DNA of 64,000 nt from Cordylochernes scorpioides (taxonomy: Eukaryota > Arthropoda > Arachnida > Pseudoscorpiones > Chernetidae), in assembly GCA_030710605.1 (NCBI GenBank), contig CP092879.1, positions 79,399,853 to 79,463,852 on the forward strand. The letters are read 5' to 3'. The notes beneath the pieces were generated by a model that worked only from the letters and a program-made list of their open reading frames with translations, made no database searches and had not been told where the DNA came from. Of the stretch, positions 20,376 through 32,084 are shown one piece after another (position 1 is the first letter of the stretch; each line of letters starts with the position of its first letter). The translations under genes and the position numbers were made by a program.

Positions 20376-22021
20376 ATGTGTGTGTGTTAGAAAAAATTGA
20401 GACAACAGTAAAATTTGAGCCCAATTCCACATAAAATTTTATTTCCACTTGAAATATATATCTTGGTACCATAGTTAATGACAGATCTAAGGGACACAGG
20501 GGAGGAAATATCTAAAAGGCACAACAAACTCTTGGAATATCTCTGTAGTGGCTACATGGCTATCACTAAGGTTGTATGCAGACGACTCCATTGCATGCAA
20601 ACTGAATCAAGAGTTGGTTTAAAAAAAAAACGTGATGAAAAATGACCAAAAAAATATCTAAAAAAAACTTGAAATATCACAAATTCTCTATAAATATATT
20701 TGTAATCTAGAATACAAACAAAATGGTGGTGTATATAGGTTTAACAAGTGTATACTTGAAAAATATTTCATCATAAAGCTGTTTGAAAACTTCATTCTTT
20801 TATTATCATTTCACATTATTGGAATCTTTATATAATTTTTTTTGAATAATCTCAAATAATATTTCAACAACTATAAATAGTTATCTATATATATAATTAA
20901 TATTAACTAATTTATATATATATAGATTTATATCTTTTTTTTAAATTTCATATGGAAGCTTTTTTTCTCTCTCAAATTTGATTTTAAATTCTAATATTTC
21001 ACTCATCGTAACATAAAATAGAATTTTGGATGAAAGACTGCCAATTCAAGGCACACCTATTGTAAATATGGTTTTAAATAAACAAGAATGTTTTGGTAAA
21101 GTTTCTCTTTGGAATGTTGTTGTGAATGGATGAGCAAATATATCGTCAAAAATATTCCAGGTAATGGAGGATGTCTTTTCTAGAAAAATATTAATTGAGA
21201 AATGAATATATAGATTTATAGCAATTTTATATAAAAAATGATTATATAATAGAGAATTTATATAAATAACAAAAATGTATAAACATCTTTTATATAGATA
21301 ATATAATACCTAAGATTTTTGATAGAAATGTGTTTTTTAACAACATTTCGTCCAAGGTATATTTAATCTCTATTAATTCAAGTTTGTATTTCCTCTAATA
21401 TCCCTTTTATCTATGCACCCTGAAGAATAAAAACAATAAATGGACATCGTTTTTGTGAATCCTATTGTTATTTACAGGGAAAATATCAAAATAAAAAGTA
21501 TATATATATATATAAAACTGATGGCACTAAAATATATTTCATTTATATAAGAATTAAAAAAAAAAAAGTTTATTTATGAAATTATTCACAATTTTTTGTT
21601 TTTAAAAAGTCGGTTGAAAGTTTTTAAAAAATAGTCAAAATATAAAATAGTTTTATTATAGTGTAAATATTTTTATAGTGTTAAAATTTATTTATGAAAA
21701 AAAAAAGATCGTTTTTTTTAAATATAAAATTAAAACTATATATATAATGGCACTAAAATATTTTAACATGATGAGAAAAAAAAGTTTATGAAATTATTTA
21801 AATTTTCGTTTGAATAAAAATAAAAAAATGAATGAAAAAGAAAAAATATAAAATAGTCAAAATATAAAATAGTTGTCTAAAAAGTTTTCAGTCGTCTGGG
21901 AAGAAATAAAGTTCAGGGTAAATCAATGAGATAAATTATATTGAATGATATGTAAAAAACATAAAAATAGATTTTACAACATGAAGTGGCCGAAGCACCC
22001 ATGACACAACAGCTGGTGGAC
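20376..22021. other. AT-rich desert 3' of SLC7 gene
   Basis: Strongly AT-rich, with A/T runs and TATATA tracts and no coding frame. AATAAA-like signals for the SLC7 transcript occur on the minus strand at about 21570 and 21690, but the composition makes them weak evidence. Confidence 0.6.
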
Positions 22022-22089
22022 CTAGACGTCCTTTGGGGTTTCTGCGGCTACCACGATCAGTAGCTTCTGCAGGAAGGTCGTGGTGGAGT
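22022..22089 (-). CDS. SLC7 transporter, last coding exon
   Basis: 68 bases from acceptor GTTACAG to TAG, entering in phase 1. It encodes STTTFLQKLLIVVAAETPKD and V, the cytosolic C-terminal tail that in LAT1/LAT2 reads as STT-CQKL and is conserved in position. Confidence 0.85.
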
Positions 22090-22751
22090 CTGTAACCACA
22101 CAACATAAGATCACATTACTTATTTCTGTGTGGACGACATCTTAGCTGTTACAAATGGAAATGCTTTTTAATTTTCCTGATTATATAAAAATGGCGTGGT
22201 ACAACACTTTGTTTCTAAATGAAAGGTGACAAAAACGTTGCAACAACATCGTTAGACCTTTGTGTAGCAATGTAGGGTGAAGAACTATTCATATTTCTTG
22301 TTACACATTTTGTTCGAAATTCTATATCAAAAATTAAAAAAAAATAAGACTCTTGCTCAATCATTAAAACACCAAATATAAAATTACAAAATATTTTTTT
22401 TTTTTCTAAATGAGTTTCTTTTTTTTTTTTTTTTTTTTTGAAATGCAAGCTTTCAAAAGCAAAAAAAAAAAAATCGCATTTCTACAGGTAAAAAACAAAA
22501 CATTTCCTAGCTAAGATTGTTTACATGTCAGTTGATGATTTTTTAAATTTAATTTGTAGAAGAGCGTTTTCCTGCTTGGAATCTTGCTTTTCCAATAATA
22601 AAAAAAGAAACTCATTATAAAAAATATATTTTATAATATTTAATATCTTTCATAATTTACCTAAAACCCTAAATAGTAAACAAATTTTAATTAGGATTAA
22701 ATATATTTGTTCATAGATTATTAAAATAATAAAATTTGACCAGAGACTCAC

Positions 22752-22844
22752 TTATAAAGTTCTGGATAGGCCGCGGCTTGTTCTTCCAGTAGACAAAGAC
22801 GAGGTATACGGGGGCGCCAGAGGCGATGATCAAAGCTCCAAATC
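22752..22844 (-). CDS. SLC7 transporter, exon a (TM12)
   Basis: 93 bases, phase 1 at both ends, acceptor TTGAAG, donor ATAA/GTGAGT. It encodes FGALIIASGAPVYLVFVYWK and NKPRPIQNFI, the last membrane helix of LAT-type transporters. Confidence 0.92.
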
Positions 22845-23116
22845 CTTCAAACAACAACACACGGTGTTGGTTTTACATTGGAAGATGACAAGGTGCATTT
22901 AGGAAATGGTGAATTTCATGGCGAACTGACGCTAAAGAATCAACTCGGAGAATGAGGTCATGGGGATTACTTGTACTGTAAGTAAATCATAAAGATGTAA
23001 AGTGTAGTTAGACTTTGTGTATATAAGGTGACAGGATGTATCTTAGTTATTTTTACTTCTTTGTGGAATTTAGCCCATCAACCTGCAAGCTCTTGCAGCA
23101 ATTCCTTGGGTGAGAC

Positions 23117-24465
23117 CTGTAGACAGTATGTAACTAGGGTTTACCTGTAGACTGTATGTAACTAGGGTTTACCTGTAGACAGTATGTAACTAGGGTTTAC
23201 CTGTAGACAGTACGTAACTGGGGTTTACCTGTAGACAGTATGTAACTAGGGTTTAACTGTAGACAGTATGTAACTAGGGTTTACCTGTAGACAGTATGTA
23301 ACTAGGGTTTACCTGTAGACAGTATGTAACTAGGGTTTACCTGTAGACAGTATGTAACTAGGGTTTACCTGTAGACTGTATGTAACTAGGGTTTACCTGT
23401 AGACTGTATGTAACTGGGGTTTACCTGTAGACAGTATGTAACTAGGGTTTACCTGTAGACAGTATGTAACTAGGGTTTACCTGTAGACAGTATGTAACTA
23501 AGGTTTACCTGTAGACAGTATGTAACTAAGGTTTACCTGTAGACAATATGTAACTAGGGTTACCTGTGAACTGTATGTAACTAGGGTTTACCTGTAGACT
23601 GTATGTATAACTAGGGTTTACCTGTAGACAGTATGTAACTAGGGTTTACCTGTAGACTGTATGTAACTAGGGTTTACCTGTAGACTGTATGTATAACTAG
23701 GGTTTACCTGTAGACAGTATGTAACTAGGGTTTACCTGTAGACAGTATGTAACTAGGGTTTACCTGTAGACAATATGTAACTAGGGTTTACCTGTAGACT
23801 GTATGTAACTAGGGTTTACCTGTAGACTGTATGTAACGAGGGTTTACCTGTAGACTGTATGTAACTAGGGTTTACCTGTAGACTGTATGTAACTAGGGTT
23901 TACCTGTAGACATAATGTAACTAGGGTTTACCTATAGACAGTATGTAACTAGGGTTTTACCTATAGACAGTATGTAACTAGGGTTTACCTGTAGACTGTA
24001 TGTAACTAGGGTTTACCTGTAGACATAATGTAACTAGGGTTTACCTATAGACAGTATGTAACTAGGGTTTACCTATAGACAGTATGTAACTAGGGTTTTA
24101 CCTATAGACAGTATGTAACTAGGGTTTACCTGTAGACTGTATGTAACTAGGGTTTACCTGTAGACAGTTCGTAACTAGGGTTTACCTGTAGACAATATGT
24201 AACTAGGGTTTACCTGTAGACTGTATGTAACTAGGGTTTACCTGTAGACAATATGTAACTAGGGTTTACCTGTAGACAGTATGTAACTAGGGTTTACCTG
24301 TAGACTGTATGTAACTAGGGTTCACCTGTAGACAGTATGTAACTAGGGTTTACCTGTAGACTGTATGTAACTAGAGTTTACCTGTAGACTGTATGTAACT
24401 AGGGTTTACCTGTAGACAGTATGTAACTAGGGTTTACCTGTAGACAGTATGTAACTAGGGTTTAC
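23117..24465 (-). repeat. 28-bp minisatellite made of splice-junction-like units
   Basis: About 48 units of GGGTTTACCTGTAGACAGTA-type sequence (plus strand). A few are 30 bases (GTATAACT variants). Read on the coding strand every unit contains CTACAGGTAAAC, identical to the donor junction of SLC7 exon b (CTACAG/GTAAAC). It fills most of the intron between exons b and a. Confidence 0.95.
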
Positions 24466-24550
24466 CTGTAGCCAAGGGATCCGCAATGATGGGAACCACG
24501 GTGACGAACGCAGAGGCCAGGATGTAGATGAATGGGAAGAACAGGTTCAC
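24466..24550 (-). CDS. SLC7 transporter, exon b (TM11)
   Basis: 85 bases from acceptor CTGTCTACAG at 24552-24551 to donor GGCTACAG/GTAAAC at 24465, phase 0 to 1. It encodes VNLFFPFIYILASAFVTVVP and IIADPLAT. Both its splice sites have the form TACAG/GTRAAC, and the adjacent minisatellite repeats that same sequence. Confidence 0.92.
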
Positions 24551-24842
24551 CTGTAGACAGACCGGCACATGTTATATCTACATATCCTCCATAATTGCAT
24601 ATTTATATATTGATTTATTTACATATATTCAACACTAGAGGTTTAATTTTTTACTTTTTTCACATATAGCTATATTTTATCATTTACTAACTATGTCCTA
24701 AAGATTTGTTGAAGCCATGAATGACAAAATGCCGCCGCCATGGGACAGCTGCAGGAATCCTTCCACCCACAGGCGGCACGTTGGCGTTAGATGATCAAAT
24801 GTATCGTTAAATGGAATTATAGCGTCTACTTTGTAAGAGAAG

Positions 24843-25160
24843 CTACAATCATGGACAAAACTTAAGGAAGTTGTACCTTTCAGCATGTATATCAGGATTC
24901 AGACAATACACTCATGGACAAAACTTAAGGAAGTTGTACCTTTCAGCATGTATATCGGGATTCAGACAATACATTCATGGACAAAACTTAAGGAAGTTGT
25001 ACCTTTCAGCATGTATATCAGGATTCAGACAATAACTCTGAAAGATATTACAGTGACCTTTATTGAAGACACACGAGATAACCAAGTGTGAACAGCCTAT
25101 GTCTCCTTCATAAAAACAGACGACCGGCGACATTAAAGACATACCACTTCCATAAGTATA
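24843..25160 (+). repeat. CACTC-family MITE array
   Basis: Three starts (near 24847, 24909 and 24970), two of them joined at an internal GACAATA-CACTC or CATTC. The last unit continues to a decayed right end (CACTTCCATAAG). Confidence 0.85.
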
Positions 25161-25170
25161 TAGAGTACTA

Positions 25171-26409
25171 CAGTGAACCTCTCTGTAAAGGACAACACCT
25201 AGTTGTAGAGAAAAAAGTGTTCTTTATTAAGAGGTGTGTTCTCTTACTTGATAGTTACTAAATAGTAAAAATGGTAATTTTGACAATGAAAACTGTCCTT
25301 TGTAGAGAAGTGTCCTCTAGCAGGAGTGTCCTCTCATGGAGGTTGTTCTACTGTATTGGTGATGGAAACTGTCCTTTGTAGAGAGGTTTCCTGTAGCAGG
25401 AGTGTCCTCTCATGGAGGTTGTTCTACTGTATTGGTGATGGAAACTGTCCTTTGTAGAGAGGTGTCCTCTAGCGGGAGTGTCCTCTCATGGAGGTTGTTC
25501 TACTGTATTGGTGATGGAAACTGTTCTTTGTAGAGAGGTGTCCTGTAGCAGGAGTGTCCTCTCATGGAGGTTGTTCTACTGTATTGATGATGGAAACTGT
25601 CCTTTGTAGAGAGTGGTTCTCTAGTGGGAGTGTCCTCTCATGGAGGTTGTTCTACTGTATTGGTGATGGAAACTGTTCTTTGTAGAGAGGTGTCCTGTAG
25701 CAGGAGTGTCCTCTCATGGAGGTTGTTCTACTGTATTGATGATGGAAACTGTCCTTTGTAGAGAGTGGTTCTCTAGTGGGAGTGTCCTCTCATGGAGGTT
25801 GTTCTACTGTATTGGTGATGAAAACTGTCCTTTGTAGAGAGGTGTCCTATCATGGAGGTTGTTCTACTGTATTGGTGATGGAAACTGTCCTTTGTAGAGA
25901 GGTGTCCTCTCATGGAGGTAGTTCTACTGTATTGGTGATGAAAACTTTCCTTTGTAGAGAGGTGTCCTATCATGGAGGTTGTTCTACTGTATGGGTCATG
26001 GAAACTGTCCTTTGTAGAGAGGTGTCCTCTCATGGAGGTTGTTCTACTGTATTGGTGATGGAAACTGTTATTTGTAGAGAGGTGTCCTCTCATGGAGGTA
26101 GTTCTACTGTATTGGTGATGGAAACTGTTATTTGTAGAGAGGTGTCCTCTCATGGAGGTAGTTCTACTGTATTGGTGATGGAAACTGTTATTTGTAGAGG
26201 TGTCCTCTCATGGAGGTTGTTCTACTGTATTGGTGATGGAAACTGTCCTTTGTAGAGAGATGTCCTTTCATTGAGGTTGTTCTACTGTATTGGTGATGGA
26301 AACTGTCCTTTGTAGAGAGTTGTCTTCTCATGGAGGTTGTTCTACTGTATTGGTGATGGAAACTGTCCTTTGTAGAGAGGTGTCCTCTCATGGAGGTAGT
26401 TCTAATGTA
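25171..26409. mobile_element. pogo-like MITE expanded by a 60-bp internal minisatellite
   Basis: The left end CAGTGAACCTCTCTGTAAAG follows TA; the right end is CATGGAGGTAGTTCTAATG. In between are about 17 units with TTCTACTGTATTGGTGATGG and TGTCCTTTGTAGAGAGGTG. Long open frames on both strands come from the 60-bp period. The same expansion occurs at 44459-44931. Confidence 0.85.
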
Positions 26410-26459
26410 CTATCTACAAAGGTACACACGGACTATAGTTAGATGGAAGTCCCACTCAC

Positions 26460-26609
26460 CTTGATGGGACGCTCGGCGTTCGGCATGGTGTACCTGAAGA
26501 CGGGGAGACAGACCACGGCCAGTCCGATGGCCAGCCAGGTGGCGAACCCCACGTAGTTGATCAGGGCGAAAATGTCTTTGGAGCAGAGGTACACGAGGGA
26601 CAGCAACGC
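26460..26609 (-). CDS. SLC7 transporter, exon c (TM9-TM10)
   Basis: 150 bases, phase 0 at both ends, acceptor GTGCCCAG, donor ATCAAG/GTGAGT. It encodes ALLSLVYLCSKDIFALINYV to NAERPIK. The ERPIKV junction with exon b is a hallmark of the family. Confidence 0.93.
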
Positions 26610-26697
26610 CTGGGCACACAGCGTTCTCTGTCGGTTCCTAGCGGAACTATTCTCAACAATTTCTCTGCTATCTCTCCACCTATATCAGTGTTTTGTA

Positions 26698-28017
26698 CGA
26701 GGTATGTTCAAAAGGTATCGCGAATTTTGAATTTTCGCGGGTTACGTATATTCGAATTTCGATCTTTTTGTGGATTTATGTTGGTACTCATGTCTCTCAC
26801 TTATGCCGACAAGCTCGGCCATTTTGAATGTTCACTTAATTGTTGACAGCTGCTTTGCTTGCAGGTGTTTTGGATCGTCTTCGATTTTTACCTATTTAAA
26901 AAAAATGGACCAAAGAACCTGTATCAAATTTTGTGTGAAAAACGAAATTAAGTGCGCGGATGCATTCCGAATGTTGACTGTGGCATACGGAGAAGCTACC
27001 TTGGACCGAAGCAACGTTTATCTGTGGTACAAAATGTTCTCAGAAGGCCGAGAAGATGTGAACGACGAAGAGCGTGCCGGACGCCCGAGCACTTCAACAA
27101 CAGACGAAAAAATTAATGAAGTGGAGAAAATGATATTGGCCAATCGTCGAATCACCGTTAGAGAAGTTGCTGAGGACCTAAACATATCGATTGGCTCGTG
27201 CCATTCGATTTTTATCAATGATTTGGGCATGAGACGGGTCGCCGCGAAATTCGTACCAAAATTGCTCAATTGCGGCCAAAAACAGCATCGCATGAACATT
27301 GCTAATGAGATGTTGGACTCTGTCCGCGACGACCCAAATTTGCTCCAGAGGGTCATAAATGGTGACGAAGCGTGGGTTTATGGTTATGACGTGGAAACCA
27401 AAGCTCAATCATCTCAATGGAAGCTGCCGCACGAACCAAGACCGAAAAAAGCGCGCCAAGTTCGGTCGAATGTGAAAGTTTTGCTGACAGTTTTCTTCGA
27501 TTGCAGGGGCCTGGTGCATCATGAGTTCTTGCCACAGGGTAGAACGGTCAATAAGGAATATTACCTGCAAGTTATGCGCAATTTGCGCGAAGCAATCCGC
27601 GAGAAACGCCCGGATTTGTGGAAGAACAAAAATTGGCTTTTGCACCACGATAACGCCCTGCTCACACATCGTTGCTTGTGCGCGACTTTTTGGCCAAAAA
27701 CAACACACTAATGATGCCGCAGCCACCGTATTCCCCAGATCTGTCCCCCTGTGACTTTTTCTTGTTCCCTAAACTGAAGAGGCCCATGAAAGGACGACGT
27801 TACGCTACGCTTGACGAGATAAAGATGGCATCGAAGGAGGAGCTGAAAAGGATTTTAAAAAAATATTTTTTGAAGTGCTTCGAAGATTGGAAAAACCGTT
27901 GGCACAAGTGTATAATATCTCATGGGGATTACTTTGAAGGGGACAAAATAGGTATTCATGAATAATAAATAATTTTTGAAAAACACAAAAGTCGCGATAC
28001 TTTATGAACACACCTCG
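26698..28017 (+). mobile_element. mariner transposon, nearly intact
   Basis: 1320 bases between TA dinucleotides. The inverted ends CGAGGTATGTTCAAAAGGTA and (from the right) CGAGGTGTGTTCATAAAGTA match over about 26 bases. It encodes a D,D34D mariner transposase and lies in the SLC7 intron between exons d and c, in antisense orientation to the gene. Confidence 0.93.
26905..27965 (+). pseudogene. mariner transposase with one frameshift
   Basis: The frame opens with MDQRTCIKFCVKNEIKCADA. An N-terminal helix-turn-helix region is followed by linker text GRPSTSTTDEK and the catalytic motifs GDEAWVYGYD (first Asp near residue 154) and HHDNA (second Asp near 249). Near 27660-27690 the frame shifts by one base, after which YSPDLSPCDFFLFPKLK supplies the third Asp and the C-terminus ends GDKIGIHE. 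Apart from the single shift no stop interrupts it. The length is normal for mariner (about 350 residues). The copy therefore looks young but cannot make its own full protein in this allele. Confidence 0.9.
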
Positions 28018-28049
28018 TATATCTCATTATTCATTATATCCTGAATATC

Positions 28050-28475
28050 CATAATAACTATATTAAAAAGGCATATATTGGATCAAAATATAATCTATTT
28101 ACCTATATTTCAGCTGGCTGAACGCCAACCTTTTTCAAAGTATTATAACATATTAATGTGTTTAAATAAAAAGGCATATATTGGATCAAAATATCATTTA
28201 TTTATAAATGCCTTTTTAAAGATTTATTTATGGATTGCTCTATTTTCAAAACAATATTAAAGTGTGTCAACAACAAACTCAGCGCCACATAACGTCAATA
28301 GAATTAAGTTAATTATAGTCTAAAGTAAAATTATTTTCCAAATTAATATCTATATTTTCAAAAATAAGGTTTATTTTGGATTTAATAAACGTTTTTATTC
28401 ATCCAATATTTCAATGGACCAATAGCGTCCATCTTTTAGGATTTTAAATCCAAAATGAGGCTTTTTTTTACAAAT
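28050..28475. mobile_element. Two palindromic elements with hammerhead-like remnants
   Basis: 28065-28225 has arms AAAGGCATATATTGGATCAA. 28360-28475 has arms around AGGTTTATTTTGGATT; its minus strand contains a perfect hairpin ATGGAC...GTCCAT followed by TGAAATATTGG. Confidence 0.6.
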
Positions 28476-28654
28476 CCATTATATGTTAATAACTTGATGT
28501 ATCTACATTTCACTAAATTTTGCGGGAAGGATATTGATCTATAAAAATAATGGTCACCTCTACCGTCAAAATAGAAGTTAAACGCCATCTATTGACCATC
28601 TAAATGCTTGTGTGAGCAGTCAGGATTTGCCTTTTTGTTTATAATATCAACATC

Positions 28655-28790
28655 TGACCTAGTTCAAAGTCAAACTGCTTTTCACGTGTGTAGACATGTG
28701 GTGCACTTACAGTAAAAGCAGTCGCCTACTTCTACCCACCATGATTATCTGGCCTGTACCACGTGTACTAGGGATAAGTAAAAAAAAAAA
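28655..28790 (+). mobile_element. SINE family 1, 3' half
   Basis: Body and tail only: GTGTAGACATGTGGTGCACT through GTACTAGGGATAAG and an A run. Confidence 0.75.
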
Positions 28791-28996
28791 AATCTGACCT
28801 TTTTTTTTTATTTTTTTCCCCACATGTTTATAATTCTCACAGATAGATGGCGCTGGGTCCTGCGGCTCTTTGGATGTAAAGCTGCAGCTCTTTATATAGT
28901 TCCATATGTAAATATTATTTATGTGAGTACTATTTATTGTTGGCAAGAAAAGAAATGTGGCTCTTTAAAAACTTTGAAATTTTGTGGTGGTGTCTT

Positions 28997-29125
28997 GTTC
29001 ATTCCATGGAAAGGAGAGGTACCCCGTTAGTCAGCCACAGTTCCCTGTTCACGGTTACCGTAGCGGCTCACGACACCGTACTACAGGGCAGTCCCTTACT
29101 TGTGCTGATTCTCCCCACGTAGAGG
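28997..29125 (-). repeat. Dispersed repeat D, copy 2
   Basis: Inverted match to 20115-20260 (TCCATGGAAAGGAGAGGTAC to CCCTTACTTGTGCTGATTCT). Confidence 0.8.
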
Positions 29126-29224
29126 AGGACTTCTGACAAGGGGTATTTTGTAAATTGTAATTTTTTAATCCTACGATTCAAAAGCTTGCCTGCGCTAGGT
29201 TAATGATGATATTTTATAATACAA

Positions 29225-29405
29225 TATAATGTGGCTTATGATTGTAGAACGACATTTGAAAATTATTCGGCATGTGTTTCTTTTGAACGAAAAATCGAAA
29301 TTTATTTTAAGGAGAAATATAATCCCCAAGTTAGAAATAATTTCTCCTTAAAATAAATTTCGATTTTTCTTTCAAAAGAAACACATGCGGGATAATTTTC
29401 AAATG
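29225..29405. repeat. Near-perfect palindrome
   Basis: Arms of about 60 bases (GTGTTTCTTTTGAACGAAAA and its complement near 29380) separated by a short centre near 29325. TIR-only foldback element of unknown family. Confidence 0.75.
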
Positions 29406-29467
29406 ATATTTTATATTTTGAGAGTTGTGTTCGAGTGGCCAGAAACCTGACTCCCCCCCCAGTTTAC

Positions 29468-29564
29468 CATGAAGATGACGGCGGGAGCAGGGGTCAGATG
29501 GTTGACTTGGATCATCTGCAGAATCACGGGCATCTGGCCTTGTTCCGCGCCGGCGTAGAACAAT
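29468..29564 (-). CDS. SLC7 transporter, exon d
   Basis: 97 bases, phase 2 to 0, acceptor ATGGACAG, donor TTCATG/GTAAAC. It encodes LFYAGAEQGQMPVILQMIQV and NHLTPAPAVIFM, the conserved loop after TM8 and the start of TM9. Confidence 0.93.
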
Positions 29565-29724
29565 CTGTCCATACACATGGTGTCAGACAACGGTGGGGAA
29601 GTGAAACAACCGCTTTACAATGAGACACCGTAGACCCTAAAAAATGAAAATAAACTCATCTAACAGAAACCTGTTGCAATATTTTAATATATTTAATACG
29701 ATACATTAACGCGCTACATCGAAA

Positions 29725-29880
29725 AATGCAATATAACAGCGGTATGGTAGATTAAACTGACGAAACCGCTGGAAGGGTTCACCACTGATGAGCCAAGCCC
29801 TTCCAGTAATTTTTCATTTCAGTAAGGGCAGTAGAAAATTGTTTAATTAAAAAAAAAGAATCATACGCGTCTATAATATT
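29725..29880 (-). mobile_element. S-type foldback MITE
   Basis: Minus orientation; conserved CGAAACCGCTGGAAGGGTTC then CTGATGAGCC and terminal GGGCAGTAGAAAATTG. Confidence 0.75.
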
Positions 29881-29929
29881 TAATACAATGTGTCAATATA
29901 ATATATTTGCATATTGATATCAAAAAAGG

Positions 29930-30240
29930 AATATCCTGATCGCGAGCACATGAACTTTTAGATGGCAGAGCGCCATCTAGTGGAACAGAAATGAACTAAA
30001 TGTTGATTTAGCTTGTTCCCTGATATTTGACCATCCCATTTTCTTGATAAATCAAGAAAAGCCAACGACGAGGGCCAACAGCCCAAAACTTTATCAAGAA
30101 AATGGGTTAGCCAAATATCAGGGAACAAGCTAAGTCAACGTTTAGTTGATTTCTGTTCCACTAGATGGCAATCTGCCATCTAAAAGTGGTCAGGATATGC
30201 TTTCTTTAATTTTAAACTAACACCTGACATTTAAAAAAAA
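29930..30240. mobile_element. Foldback element with hammerhead remnant
   Basis: The arms contain AGATGGCAGAGCGCCATCTA and its mirror near 30170. The centre at about 30060-30095 reads ACGACGAGGGCCAACAGCCC on the plus strand, a decayed GGCC-class hammerhead core that lacks CTG and the GAAA guanine. Confidence 0.7.
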
Positions 30241-30267
30241 ATATTTTAGGATTGTTCGATTTGTCAC

Positions 30268-30371
30268 CTGGAAGAAGTGAAGAGAATGCCGTTGACACCG
30301 CCGAAGGTGGACATGGCCACAAAGACCGGCATTACCCAAGCCCAGCCGCCGTACAGCCGTTCAGCAAATGT
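30268..30371 (-). CDS. SLC7 transporter, exon e (TM8)
   Basis: 104 bases, phase 0 to 2, acceptor GGTGCAG, donor TTCCAG/GTGACA. It encodes [20 protein letters not shown] and [14 protein letters not shown]. Confidence 0.93.
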
Positions 30372-30404
30372 CTGCACCACAACTTAGCTCTGTAGCTTTA
30401 TCAC

Positions 30405-30610
30405 ACATGGTGGTGGCCTAGTGGTACAAACTGTCAATTTACATAACCCAGGTTCGAATCCCGCTTTGTACAAAATTTGTTTTAAAACTTACACAATTCC
30501 AATACAGTGAGTGTAAGTAATCAAACAGGGTTCTCTGTAGAATTTTGATATAGTGCATTTACCACAATGATTATCATTTTGGTCTGTACCACAAGTATAT
30601 ATAAACAAAA
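30405..30610 (+). mobile_element. SINE with tRNA-like head
   Basis: The head GTGGCCTAGTGGTACAAA (A box) and GGTTCGAATCCCGC (B box) is followed by a diverged family 1 body (GTAATCAAACAGGGTTCTCT, GATTATCATTTTGGTCTGTA). Confidence 0.75.
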
Positions 30611-30815
30611 GTTAAACAAATATATCAGAATATTATTTAAAATTCAAGCTTTCGAATATAAAATTCGATCTTCTACAGTTTTATCACAAAGAAACATCGA
30701 CAAACTGTGTAGGAGCCAAATGTGGGTCACAACTCTAAAATTGAAAAGATACTCAGATTGAGGAAAAACAAGTTTACCTTAAATCACAAATTTGTCGCAT
30801 TGATACGGGCGAGTA

Positions 30816-31008
30816 CACTCATGGACAAAACTTAAGGAAATTCTACCTTTTACCATGTATATCGGGACAATAACTCTGAAATATATTACAGTGACCTTTA
30901 TTGAAGACATACGAGATGACCAAGTGTGAACAGCCTCTGTCTCCTTCAAAAAAGGATACAACCGGCAATATTAATATATGACATTTTCTTAAGTTTTGTC
31001 CATGAGTG
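30816..31008 (+). mobile_element. CACTC-family MITE, full length
   Basis: 193 bases between TA dinucleotides, with CACTCATGGACAAAACTTAA and CTTAAGTTTTGTCCATGAGT ends. A good reference copy because it has no tandem expansion. Confidence 0.92.
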
Positions 31009-31487
31009 TAAATACATAAAAAAACAAATGGTATATGGAGTACATCCATATGGTCGTGACATCAAATTAATGGAGATCCTAAAACAATGATGCAATATAA
31101 CGTCTATTGTAAGAAAGGTTTCTGTTCTCAATTCGATAGACCGTACAAATTATACGTTAGACACAAATGCTTGAGTATAGCCAGCATTTTATTGAAGCAT
31201 TCGTAATACCAGAATACTAATCTAAAACACTTTCAGAGGAGATAATTTGTATCAATTATTAAGGTGAAAACATCAGGCGCTGCAGCTTCCAGGGAGAAGC
31301 TTCCAGCTTTCGGGTATGAAAACCTTTCTACAGAAGAAAACATGATTTATATAAAAAAAAAACTTCTCTCTAGAGGCCTGATGTTTCACCTTATTGCCTT
31401 GTCTGTATAAACTTGAGGGATATTTTTCTCCAGTATTGACTCTTGTTCCATTTTTAATCGTTACTTTAACATCATCAAAAAAGCATC

Positions 31488-31508
31488 CAGGGGGGGGGGG
31501 GGGGGGGA
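31488..31508 (+). repeat. poly-G run of about 18-20 bases
   Basis: An unusual homopolymer for this AT-rich DNA, preceded by a decayed hammerhead-like region near 31300-31345 (GAAAGCTGG class on minus). Confidence 0.8.
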
Positions 31509-31554
31509 AGGAAGGTTTATTATAATCACCACTGTTACAATTCTCTTTAACAAA

Positions 31555-31850
31555 CCTCTTGCATCTCCTTATCGTGCAATTGAAAGTTGCTGATGGCTTG
31601 CGCCATATATCGGAATAAATATCAACTATCAATTGAGAAATTCAAGAAATAGCTATTTCTTGATTAATCAAGAATGGGTAATTGGCCAATTCTGGAATAA
31701 TTAGAAGTCAACGAGAATAGTTTATATTTATTCTGATAGATGGCGCAAACCATCAGCAACTTTTAGTTGCACGATAAGGAGATGCCTTTTTTCATAATTT
31801 ATGCACCTTATCCCAGTATAATATCACATTTGTACTATTTTTTCACAAAC
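31555..31850. mobile_element. Foldback element (GCGCCATCTATCGG family)
   Basis: Arms CATCTCCTTATCGTGCAATT and the mirror near 31780; the middle is the palindrome TTCTTGATTAATCAAGAA. Confidence 0.8.
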
Positions 31851-32084
31851 CTCTTGAAATTATCAATTAATCTTCAAACGCCTGTCTCCAAAAAACACGG
31901 AAATCAGTGAACAAAGAGCAGTACCTTCCCTGATATCCTGAACCAAGAAGTCTTCTCGTCAACCCGCCAGTTCCCACAGGAGCTCAATCCTCACCCCTCC
32001 AAATCCCAAATAAACATCACTGAAGTGATACGGCCGCTAGACAGGCCTGGCTGGCTCACACTCCTGGTGTGGGATTCGGTGGAA

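Noticed and set aside
25773-26255. 126- and 159-codon frames with 20-residue repeats on opposite strands
   Set aside because: The 60-bp period of a MITE-internal minisatellite keeps frames open; no start context, splice support or family match.
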